Assembly (NCBI GenBank): GCA_037447655.1
Contig: JBBHKE010003587.1
Span: 64,001 to 102,667, forward strand
Direction of reading: 5' to 3'
Source of the DNA: Zygnema cylindricum
Taxonomy: Eukaryota; Streptophyta; Zygnematophyceae; Zygnematales; Zygnemataceae
DNA length: 38,667 nt
Positions 1 through 9,650 of this stretch are shown one piece after another. How positions within the stretch are numbered: position 1 is the stretch's first letter; each line of letters starts with the position of its first letter. Both the position numbers and the translations under genes were made by a program. Under the pieces are notes generated by a model. The model searched no databases and was not told where the DNA came from. It saw only the letters and a list, made by a program, of their open reading frames with translations.

Positions 1-3000
1 ATCAGTTGGATGATTCTTCAGGGCAGTCTCGTGCAACGGAAGGTGCTCCGATGGACCTTGAAACTGTCCAGTCTGGTATGGAAGCTGGTATAGAAACCAG
101 GAAATCAAAACAGGAAGACGGGGGGCGGAAAAATACCAAATGCTCAAATACTGGAGAAATGCCCGATAGTCTGGTCTGTGCATCAACGTCGACTATACCT
201 CATCCTGAAAGCACTTATGAGACAGTCGGAGCAATGGAGATAGGGCACAGTAACGCAATTCTTCATCGGAAAGGGGACGAGGTAGAGGTGGATGGTGTTC
301 CAGGAGTACTAGGGGCTCAGACACCACTTTCTCTGAATGTTTCGAAGATTACAACACCAGCTCAGCCCTTGACAAATGAAGAATCTGTTCTTTTAAAGTC
401 TTCAAAGATAGGGAGGGAAGGTACACAGGAAGGTACTGGAGGTGGTTCAGAAGGTTTGAGGGAGAGGAAGAAGAAGACAAGGCCCCAAATTCAGGTCGTG
501 CCTCCTTGTGTAGAATCGGGTCCAAGGGGGACAACACAGGCTATGGCTGGTAGGAAAATTGGTTTGCTTATGAAAGGCGAAACCATTCACCCGTATGTAA
601 AAAACCAGTTGAGGTCTCAGAAGGGGGAGGAACTGTCAGTGGCAGAGTATTTGGAGCTCCGTAAAGACAGCTTTGAGGAAGGTAGGGGAGTTTCGCCCCA
701 ATCTTTGACATCTTCTTCTCAATCTCAAGGAGAGAAAAACCGGATGGAAGACATTGGTAATGAGGTGTCTGTTCAGTCTTGCAAACAAGTTCCACGGGCT
801 TCTACATGTGCCCTTTGTGGAGCTCAGTTTGAGACTGTTGATAGGTTTGTAAAGCATCAAGGGGAGTGTAAACAGAATCGTGTCTTTTCTTCCAGCACTA
901 ATACTGGTCGACATGCTGGAGGGAGTGGAGGGAGTGGAGGTAGTGGGGGGAGCGGTGCTTTAAAGAAAATTAAGACAGAAGTCAAACCTATGTCTACTGG
1001 TCGAGAATGGAGAGATAGAGAGAATAGTGATTTGAAGAAGAATCAGGCAGAAGCCGAACTTTTCTCTAAAAACGATCGAGAATGGAGAGATATTGAGGAG
1101 GATTCAGAAACGCAGTTGAAGATTAGCCGGGAGATGGACTTGCTTGAGTTGGCGCCGGAAGATGAAGTGGAGGCAGAGCTACTTATTTTGCAAAGCCAGC
1201 TGCTTTCTTCTATTCGGGATAATCGTGCTCGCGCTGGTAAGTCATTATGGTTTTTTATGATTTTTAAGGATTTTTTTGGGCTGTTTTCAGAGTTTAGAAG
1301 TTACAGAGAATTGTCATCTGGGCTCTGTTGTTTCACCCACTTATCGGTTTGCGAGGTCTGTCCTCACACCGCATTAATTAAGCCATTGTCTATTGGGGCT
1401 GAGATTTCAGACTTAGCTTTTTGCTTTTTTTCCCTCTACCTGTATCCATGACATTGGAGGGCCATAAGCAGGTGGCTGTAATGGCATCCTACCTTCTGAA
1501 AGGAAAATTTGAAATCCTAGGCCCTTGAAATGGATTCAGTTAGCCAGCTACAGCAAACCGACGGTCCAGCTGATTCTAGGGTCCGTCATGTTAGGAATTT
1601 TCATAACATAACCCTCTGCTCATCATTCATTGCACTTATAGCCGACATGTTTCTGTTTGTTTTGTCCATTTCAGAGTCCCTTATGCGGAAAGTAATGGTT
1701 TCTTTAAGTGACCGGCGCTTAGCAGAACTGGAGACGAAGCAAAACATGGCCCTTGTTACTCAATACATGACCCAGCAACGAGAGATAAAGAAACAGGGCC
1801 GTAAAGATAAGAAGGAGAAGGAAGCTCAGGCCTTACTTGCTGCCGCTACTGCTGCTGCAGCTGCCTCTCCTCGTGTCGGAGCTCATTTGAGAAGGGAAGG
1901 TGGTCCGTCTGGTACCACTGATGAGGCAGTTTTGGCCACACCCATGGCTATCAGTCCTCCAGCACCTCCTTTGCCTACCGTTGTGGCTCCAGTGCCGTCT
2001 TTAGTGATGACTACTACAGGGCAGTTGACAGGGTCTCAAAATGGAAACCTACCATTAAAGCCGCCACTTCCCAAGCCGTCGAGGCTTCAGAACCTTTCGA
2101 ATTTGCAAGTGTCTCTGCCATCACCTACAGCAGTTCATCCACGTAAAAGTGGAACAGTAGTTTCATCTGAAGTATCCACTCCTGTGACAGAAATGGAGGA
2201 CGTTAATTTGGTGTGCTCCATCTGTGGAAACGGGGACTCTGAGCAGCCAAACATCCTCGTTTTTTGTGATCGATGTGCTGTAAGTTTTTTCATCATTTTT
2301 TTTTTCATCGATGTGCCGTTAGCTTTCTCCTACATATTAGGGGTTACAATTTCCCTGACAGGGCATTTAGCAGTCAGAGTGATCAGCTGGTTAGATAGAT
2401 CAGCATTGCTTTATTTAATTTTTCCCTATTCCAACTGATGTTTCTATGCTTGCTTTTCTATGCAGGTGGCTGTTCATCAAGAATGTTATGGCATTATGTC
2501 TGTGCCATCAGGACCATGGTTGTGTCAACCCTGTCTTCATTTTCACAAAATTGCCTCATCTCAACACCAGCCAGTCTCACCAGCGAAAAAGGACCAGTCT
2601 GGCCTTTTTCAACCTGGAGTCCAGTGCCATATTTGTCCCCTCCTTGTTGGTGCCTTCAAGGGTTCATCTTCTGGAGCTTGGTCACACGTCCTTTGTGCTC
2701 AGGTGAGCCTCACACCTTGAATGACAGACTTTCTCTTTTGATGAATGTGACTTTGGTGTGGTCATTCTTGAATGCGGTTTTCTGTAAAATTTTAGTCACA
2801 GTGATGATATTTTAATTACTGTTTGCAGGCTGGTCTGTCAGGTGCCTGTTGTAGTGATATAGAAAATAATGCAAAAAATCTCTAATTAGTAAATTGAATG
2901 ATGCAAATCCGCATGTGGGCAGATATCCATGGCTGAGGCTGAGGCGAGCTGTTGGGAGAGGCGGTGCAGTGGATGCCAGAAACGACTGTGGGTCGAGACG

Positions 3001-6000
3001 AAGGAGGCTTCATTGAAGGCCTGGTACGTGGTCACGCTCAAGGATATCATTTTTGTGGGCTTCCACATTTACTTGGCTGGTTAAAAAACCAACTCGGGAA
3101 TTATTCAGTAAACAAAGGTTTGTTTCACGGATATCATTTTTGTGGGCTTATTTGGGGTCGCGCAATTGGTTGGTTAAAAAACCAACTCGGGAATCTGCCC
3201 CGAAACAAAGGTTTGTTTTAGGTGTTCCACATTACCTTTGTGGGAATATCTGTTTGTAAATTTTTTGTTCTAAATCTTTGTCAGGTGAAGGGTTGCAGGA
3301 GAGTATTGCTGCAGAGCGTTGCAACATACGTTGTGTTGTCTGTCACGATTCTTATGGGGCCTGCCTCACGGTTAGTTTTTCTTTGGCAAGCATCCACCCT
3401 TGGACCTTGTGTTGCACTTGTGATGTCTATCCGGTATCTGTTATGGAGTTTTGACATACCCTGCAATACACAAGTTTCTGTGCGTTTTTGTATTGGATGT
3501 GATAATCGATAAGAGCCCCACCAAAAAAAGCGAAAACGTGTGAAAAACGACTAGCATACTGCATTGAGTGTAGCTCTCGTGTTCCTGTGTGTTGATGGTG
3601 TCCTGTGACGTGACGTTTTGAGTTTTTTGCAGTGCAATTTTGGACATTGTAGCGCCAGTTTCCATCCCTCTTGTGCTCGCAGCAAGGGGTTTTTCCTTAG
3701 TGTGAAACCCGGGCCGGCGGGACGTCTCCAATTCCGGGCCTACTGTGACCGCCATAGTCCTTCCCAACGCGCCAAGGTAAGTCTACATACCACTGACAAC
3801 TGCGTTGTTATCCGTTATAGAACCGCACACATTCAACGGGTGTAGGAAGTTTACATACCATTTACAACCGTGATGCTATCAGTTTTTTCCTGGCACATAC
3901 ACATTTAAACTGTTATAGAATGTTTACTTGCCATTTACAACTTTTTGCCATCTTTTCTTTTCTGAAACATTTACACGGATATAGAGAGTTTAAGAGGCAT
4001 TTGACACTGTGTTGCTATCTGTTATACTCTGCAACACATTTGAACTTGTATAGAAATTTTACTTACCATTTTTAACTGTATGGTTATCTGTTCTACTCTG
4101 AGTATAGATGGTCAATTTACTCACTACACTGTTTACTGTTCATCTGTTATGAAGCACATAGCACTTCTGGATGTAAGTTGCCGATTTTGGATTCTTACTA
4201 CATTTCAGCTTGAGATGCATCATTGGAAGCCCAAAAAACCTGTTTGGACACATAATCGTTTAGGCATTAAAGAACGCTCAATGCGAATTATTTGGCCGAG
4301 CAGCCAGCTTTAGTTGTCAGCTGTTCTTTGATGAGTTTTATTCAGTAGGACGCACATCATTGCCATGTTTTTATGTGCTTGCAGTGGTTCTTCAACAGAT
4401 TGTTTTATTCTTCAGTAACAAATCCTTCTGTTACCTCAATAACAAATCCTTTTGTTCCTCAATAACACATCCTTTTGTTTTTCAGTAACGATTAATTTTG
4501 TTTCTTTCAAGTGGGTGTTGTGCAGGTGGAGTCGAAGCTTCGCGGAGGCCCGGCAGATATGGCGAAATTGAAGCTTTGTCGGGTAATTTCAGAAACCCAT
4601 TTGTCTGTGGGTTTAAGTGTACAAAGAGATGTTCAATCATTACTAAACTCTTTCCCATTTGAATTTTTGAATGCAGATGGAGTTTGAGAGGTTGCGGCTA
4701 ATCTGTGAACGCGTAGTTCGGCGTGAGAAGAAAAAGGTGAGTTGTAATGTCCTGTTATTTAGACCATTATTGTGGGAGATTTCGGTACGGAAGACCATTA
4801 GATCCTAATACAGAAGACCTTTTTTTTTGAGAGATCCTAATCCGAAAGACCATTCCTATGGGAGATCCTAATACAAAAGACCATTCTTATGGGAGATCCT
4901 AATACGGAAGTACATTGTTTTAGGAGAACCTTACACGGGAAAGTGTTTTCTCACTGCAGTTTTTTTTTCTTTTGGGTATGACGGCATCTTGCAGAGAGAG
5001 CTCGTACTTTGTCAAAATGAGGTTATCACTGCAAAACTCTGCGCTGCTGGAGATCCTCATTTTAAGATTCCTTTTGTGAGTTCTAGTTCCACCCGAGGTA
5101 CTCCAGTAGAGAGTCGGAAAAGGAGTCGCTCGAGTTCATTCCCAGAAGGATCAGATGATGTTCAAGGAGACCAGGGAGTCTCAGTAGGACTAGGAGTCGG
5201 AGGAGGAAGAGGGGGGTTTGGAGGAGGAGTGGGAGGAAGACTTGTTGTTGCCGGAGAAGTTGGTGGACTTGGAAGAGGAGGCGGAGGAGGAGGAGGAGGG
5301 GGGGGAGGAGGAAATGGAGGAGCTGGAGGAGGAATCGGAGGAGTCGGAGGAGTCTTCGGAGGAGCTGGAGTCGGAGGATTAGGAGGGGGAGGAGGAGGAG
5401 CTGTTTCTGCGGCGAGAAGTAGGAGTTCTTGGCAAGGAGCTCGTGCAAGTGGGTGGATGGTGAGAGATGGGCCTGGGATTCAGGCCCAGGCAAGGGAATG
5501 GCAGACTGGGCCAATGGCAATGCCGGCCAGTCGGCCCGGAGCTCGCGGCGTGGCAAGTCGCCAGATTCGGGAGGCCAGTAGGCAGCAAAAACTGTCCCAG
5601 GTAAGCTATTTTTAATCCGTTCTTTTTTTATTTTCGTGTCCGGCTTCGGGAGGAATGGGAAGACTAGTTTAGATTGAAGTCGGTAGTCGGTTCCGTGCTT
5701 ATTGAAAGGTTATTGTAAGGTTTTCCTTCTTTCTTTCATATTCTTTCTTTATTTTAGTTGGTAGTTGGTTCAGTGATTATTGTAATTTTTTCATTCTTTT
5801 TCTTGGTTACTTTCTATCTTTGAAGCAAACCGGTGTAAAGTATGAAATATTCAAGGCTGTGTAGGATTCAATATGGTACAGGTCATACTATTTACGGCAG
5901 AAAATGATAAAGTATTTCTGCCTCCTTTGCCAGCTCTTTCTTTTTTTTGTTTGTGTGTTGGGTTTCGGGAGAAACAAGAGGAATACGTTTCTCTTTTTCT

Positions 6001-6865
6001 TTCTTTCTTCCTGTCTTTCTCTCTCTTTCTCTCTTTCTTTTTTCTTTGGTTTTCTAATTTTTGGGCTACTTTTGTTCGAAGGGCAGTAGGTGAAGGTTGA
6101 GATTCTGTGTTGGTGAGGAAGGGGAGAGGCATGGCTTTCTCTTTTTTTGTTTTGTGGGTTAGAGTTGATTTAATGTCATAAGGCAAAAGGAAAAGCTTTC
6201 CCAGATTTAGGGCTGAACGTTAGTTTTTGGGAGGAAGAGGAAAGGTTTATTTCCTTCTTTTTCAATTTTGTTTTCTGTGTTAGACTCGTATTCAATGTCA
6301 GTAGGCAACGAAAATTTTATCAGGAAAAGAGGGAGAGAGAGAGGGAGAAAGATTTTTTCTGCATTGATCCTTGTAAGGAAGAGGATGACAAATGCCATTT
6401 TTTTTTAACTTTCGGTTTAACACTCTGTAACTGGTAAACACCACACACACACACACACGGCACTTGGCACTCGGTTTTTTTCGGTTTTCTCGGTTTTTCT
6501 CGGTTTTTTCGGTTAATTTCTAGTTAAGAGGTTGATTTCTGAATCTTTGTACTATGGCATTTTGTGTGGTAGATAGCACAGGGATAGGCATTTTACATCT
6601 TTTTCTACCATTACTTTATTTTTTGTTATTATTATACTTGATTTATTTCTGAGATTTTGTCCTCCTGTATTTTGTTTGGCAGCAGCACTCAGAGAGGCTT
6701 TTTACGCCTTTTGAGGCAAGTTTACAAAATAAACATCTTCCCAAAGGTTATGCGTACATCCCTTTGCACGAGCTTCCTTCGGCGTCGCGATCGCAGGAGT
6801 TGTCACGAAACAATCTCCCGGGGCACTCCATTAGTACTCAGAACGGCCATGCATCACACTCGTGA
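1..6865 (+). CDS. PHD finger + extended PHD (ePHD) chromatin reader protein, 5'-partial, 10 exons
   Basis: Exons by reading-frame continuity and GT-AG sites: <6-1236, 1675-2279, 2466-2702, 2970-3023, 3299-3370, 3633-3776, 4526-4582, 4677-4736, 4995-5600, 6683-6865 (TGA at 6863-6865). All junctions keep frame, giving about 1082 residues from position 6; the frame is open to the window edge, so the N-terminus is missing. Exon 1 holds a C2H2/C2HC-like finger (CALCGAQF...H) and a GGS linker. The exon 2-3 junction builds a C4HC3 PHD finger (CSICGN, FCDRCAVAVHQECYG, GPWLCQPC). Exons 3-6 build an ePHD (CHICP, GAWSHVLCAQW, ESIAAERC, CVVCHDSYGACLTC, FHPSCAR). Exons 7-9 encode the RLRLICERVVRREKKK/RELVLC helix found in plant PHD proteins like At1g77800; exon 9 then becomes Gly-rich; the last exon has LPKGYAYIPLHELP. 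The PHD-ePHD pair resembles BRPF/JADE proteins, which read histone H3 in acetyltransferase complexes. Role here is inferred. A further small exon between 5600 and 6683 cannot be excluded. Confidence 0.85.
2269..2331 (+). repeat. Duplicated exon 2/intron 2 junction in the PHD gene
   Basis: The last bases of exon 2 plus the donor (ATCGATGTGCTGTAAG, from 2269) reappear about 40 bases downstream inside the intron as ATCGATGTGCCGTTAG (from 2309), followed by similar T/C-rich sequence. The second copy has GTTAG in place of GTAAG, so the upstream donor is the better site and gives the correct PHD finger frame. Confidence 0.65.
3041..3219 (+). repeat. Two-copy 87-91 bp tandem repeat in PHD-gene intron 4
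   Basis: Copies start with GGATATCATTTTTGTGGGC at 3042 and 3129. Each contains a short palindrome (TTGGTTTTTTAACC type) and ends AAACAAAGGTTTGTTT. The array begins about 17 bases after the exon 4 donor at 3024 and fills most of the intron. Confidence 0.85.
3777..4160 (+). repeat. Six-copy ~70-bp degenerate minisatellite starting at a 5' splice site (PHD intron 6)
   Basis: A motif like TTTACATACCATTTACAACTG followed by GTTGCTATCTGTTATACTCTG recurs at about 3783, 3851, 3924, 3990, 4059 and 4117, a period of 58-73 bases. The first copy overlaps the intron 6 donor (GTAAGTCTACATACC). Copies differ by many substitutions, so the array is old. Confidence 0.8.
4413..4495 (+). repeat. ~24-bp tandem repeat near the end of PHD intron 6
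   Basis: The unit TCAATAACAAATCCTTTTGT is repeated three to four times with small changes, ending about 30 bases before the exon 7 acceptor at 4524-4525. Confidence 0.8.
4772..4935 (+). repeat. ~30-bp tandem repeat in PHD intron 8
   Basis: The unit GGGAGATCCTAATACGGAAG plus ACCATT is repeated about five times (near 4774, 4800, 4830, 4860, 4891). It lies between the exon 8 donor (4737) and the exon 9 acceptor (4993-4994). Confidence 0.85.
5601..6682 (+). other. Long last intron of the PHD gene, low-complexity content
   Basis: This intron between exons 9 and 10 holds T/C-rich tracts (5990-6050), a (CA)n run near 6442-6459 and a TCGGTTTTT-type array near 6471-6515. No further coding exon is recognisable. 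Short open frames here arise from the pyrimidine tracts. Confidence 0.6.
6471..6515 (+). repeat. TCGGTTTTT short tandem array
   Basis: Four to five consecutive 8-10-base units of the form (T)CGGTTTT(T), inside the last intron of the PHD gene, directly after a (CA)n microsatellite. Confidence 0.8.
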
Positions 6866-6959
6866 TTTTTCTTCCCTTTTCTTTTAAATGTATGTTTCTA
6901 TACAATGACTCTTCACCAATGTACATTGGCAAAATCCTAAATAACCATAAAAAATCATA

Positions 6960-7030
6960 ACCGAAAACCCTTAAAAACCCTAAAAACCCTAACTGAGAAA
7001 CCTTGAAAAAACCCTAACTGGAGAATCCTA
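6960..7030 (+). repeat. Degenerate telomere-like AAAAACCCTAA array
   Basis: Repeated AAACCCTAA/AAAACCTTG-type units of 9-17 bases start about 95 bases after the PHD-gene stop codon. They resemble the plant telomere repeat (CCCTAAA) but are spaced irregularly and diverged. Confidence 0.7.
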
Positions 7031-8155
7031 GAAAGCCTTAGAAAACGAGGCCGATCTTGAGGGATTTTTACAGAAAGTACAGGAATTACAGAAACTGTGG
7101 CAAAAGTAGAACTGTGGTGTTTTGTTTTAGTTTTTTTTTTGCTTTGCTTTAGTGGTACAACTAGTATCTGTTGGAGGGACAGTATCTGTATTGCCCTTAG
7201 GGAAGTTCGCTCTAGAGTCACGAGAAAGCACCTCTTGTCATATAATTACGATGCGATAACTTTTGAAAACCGAGATTTCTTTTTTAATTTACAGGAGGAT
7301 TATTAGAGTCCCTTGCCGGTTTTCGTTGTTCTTTTAGAGATGTCAGTTTGACAAGAGACCTGTTGAGGTCTTTTAATTCCAAAGTAAAAAATCATTAACC
7401 GCGTTGGAGGGGTTTTCCAAATGCATGCTTTTGTCATTTTGTTCCATATAAGCTCTGTCTTCATGGTGGAGCTGAATAATAAGTTTTTGTTCCTAATTGT
7501 TCTTGTTTTGTTTGTTATTTGTTTTCGTTCCGTTTTGTTGATTGTTTTTGTTTTTGTCGTGGTGATGGAAATTATAATCTCATTGAAAACTATTCATGGT
7601 AAACCATCCAAGAACATGGAAATGAAAAAAACGCAAAACGAAAATGGAAAAAATTGAATAACATTCAACAAACAAAAAATGGAAAATGTTGTTGCAAACC
7701 AAACTTACAGACAATAGACACAAACTTCAAAATGAGCAACGGTGCACAGTAAATCTTTTCAAATAGTTGTCTTTATTGATTAAGAATTTAATTGTGTCCT
7801 TTTCAGAGCTCTATTTCCAAAATCTCACCTGTCCTTTCTATAACGAAACCGATCGCATCCGGATGGATACCCACTCCCTGTTAAATGGTGCCTGTGTTGA
7901 CTGTCGCAACTTCAGAAAATACTACTGTTATGATATATAGAATGTATATTTAAAGATATAATATCATACATTGTTTCATGTGGGAGCTGGTTGTTCTGGG
8001 ATTTTTGTTGTTTGGATAGTTTCTTGCTATTGATTTGCGTTTGTTGTTCTTTTCCATGTCAGTTTGCCTGTCTTGTGTCAGTTTGTCCCTATCCAGTTAA
8101 TTTGCTTTTAGTTGGAGTTTGGTTACTTCCCCGATTGTTCGGTTTTTTGGTTTAT

Positions 8156-8213
8156 TTCTCGCTACTGTCACATTTTCTCGCTAATGTCACATTTTCTCGC
8201 TACTGTCACATCA
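8156..8213 (+). repeat. Three-copy 20-bp tandem repeat
   Basis: TTTCTCGCTACTGTCACA is repeated three times; the middle copy reads CTAATG instead of CTACTG. Confidence 0.9.
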
Positions 8214-9602
8214 CAAGCACTCACTCTTCTTTGCTTTTGAAGATAAAGTAAACAATGGATATTAACAAGAAAGCAATACAGTAAATCGCCTGAGTGCAGG
8301 CAAAAATATGTTTTGATTACTGATGCGGATCTTCTTTTGAATTTACTAGTCATTGAGGAAAAGTGTCCAATATAGATTTTGAATCATAAAAGGTTTGCGG
8401 ACATTCCAGATGTTGTCAATTTGAATCGTATCTGTTCGTTAAAGCTCAAAATGCAGCCTCATTTGAACTGCAGATACTTAATGTGAGATAATCATAGAGG
8501 TTTTTTATAATTCTCTTAGATTTGAATGTTCGGCAAGTATCGCCAGTTATTCTCTTTGACTGTTAAGCTACACAAACGTCATACATACTAAAATATAAAC
8601 ATTACAAAAACATTACATAAACATTACATAAACATATATATAAACATCCCTAACATCCCTACAGTGTGAATTGGGTGTGACCAGTTTGAACAAAAAGCCA
8701 TATTCCACACTGTGGTTACATGTGAAAAAAGCAAGTTTGTGTTTTCTTTAAAATTAACGCATAAAAACGTGCGACAGTATTAAAACCTCTCCCATTCACT
8801 TTGTTGAGATGGGCCCGGCACCAAAGCAGAACGCTAAAGACTGTTTCGGTTTCCATGCGAGTTTGCATTAGACAACAGATACTCTCTGGTGAAAAAACTG
8901 AGAACATTTTAAAGCACCGAGTAACTTCAGTTTCCACTTCAGTTTTAGTTCGGTTTCAAATTCAAAAGTCTATGTAAGACTTTATAAGACATGCTCGGAC
9001 ATAACCGGCTTTCATCAACTCGTTGAACTCCATGAGAGAACCTAACCACAATCTGATGCCGAAAAACTATACTACAATCGATAAAAAACGAAACCTTTTG
9101 TACACCAACCCTCAAAAACCGCCTTTGACGAATCGTAAAAGCTTCCATTTAAAGTCCACACGTGAACCTCCTTTGCGAAAACGGTACAGTACCTCCTTCG
9201 AGCCTGGAACGACTGAAAAACGAGTGTGATTTACAACCTTTTACCTCATTTTTATATGATTTTTCTTACTCTAAAAGACACTTGGCTCCTAGAAACCGTC
9301 GTGTTCTCTCGTCGTTGTCGCCATGTCTTGTTGCTGTTTCTGTCATCGTTGCTTTGTCTCGTTGCTACTTTGTCTCGGAAAAAACTCCAGTGGTCCACTG
9401 TAAAGACCCACACTAATTTTGAATAACAGAACCGAGAAAAAGAAAATGTAATGGAACACATTCCTGTCTACTTTACAGTACTTCTTGAGCGACGACCTTC
9501 ACGGCCAAAACCAAAGCTTTACGATACTAAAAAAAAACTTCTTACAACTAACATTAGTCCACAACTCCCCTACCTGCAACTTCCATCCACAGTAACATTT
9601 CA

Positions 9603-9650
9603 AGGCTAAAAAAACCCTAAAAAACCCTGAAAAAACCGTAAAAAACCCAT
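9603..9650 (+). repeat. Telomere-like A-rich CCCTAAAAAA array at the 3' end of the MAX2-like gene
   Basis: Four units of AAAAAACCCT(A/G) with 11-12-base spacing abut the stop codon of the minus-strand F-box gene. On the coding strand this reads AGGGTTTTTT, directly downstream of the stop. Confidence 0.75.

Larger units (their letters stand above)
6866..9602. other. Gene-poor intergenic region
   Basis: This stretch contains the telomere-like array above, T-rich segments around 7420-7580, a three-copy 20-bp repeat at 8156-8213 (CTCGCTACTGTCACATTTT type) and a short ACATTACATAA repeat at 8590-8650. Only short, low-complexity open frames occur, and none shows a recognisable domain. I see no RNA gene. 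Confidence 0.5.

Noticed and set aside
2825-2870. Possible extra exon after TGTTTGCAG near 2829
   Set aside because: The segment runs into stops and is not needed. The exon starting at 2970 gives the expected Trp after CAQ of the ePHD.
3024-3298. Alternative exon 5 start at 3285 after TCAG
   Set aside because: It would put exon 5 out of frame with exon 4. Using the AG at 3297-3298 keeps frame and gives the expected ePHD sequence ESIAAERC.
5083-5556. Leu-rich 157-codon minus-strand frame
   Set aside because: It is the antisense of the Gly-rich GGAGGA segment of PHD exon 9, whose frame is fixed by splicing.
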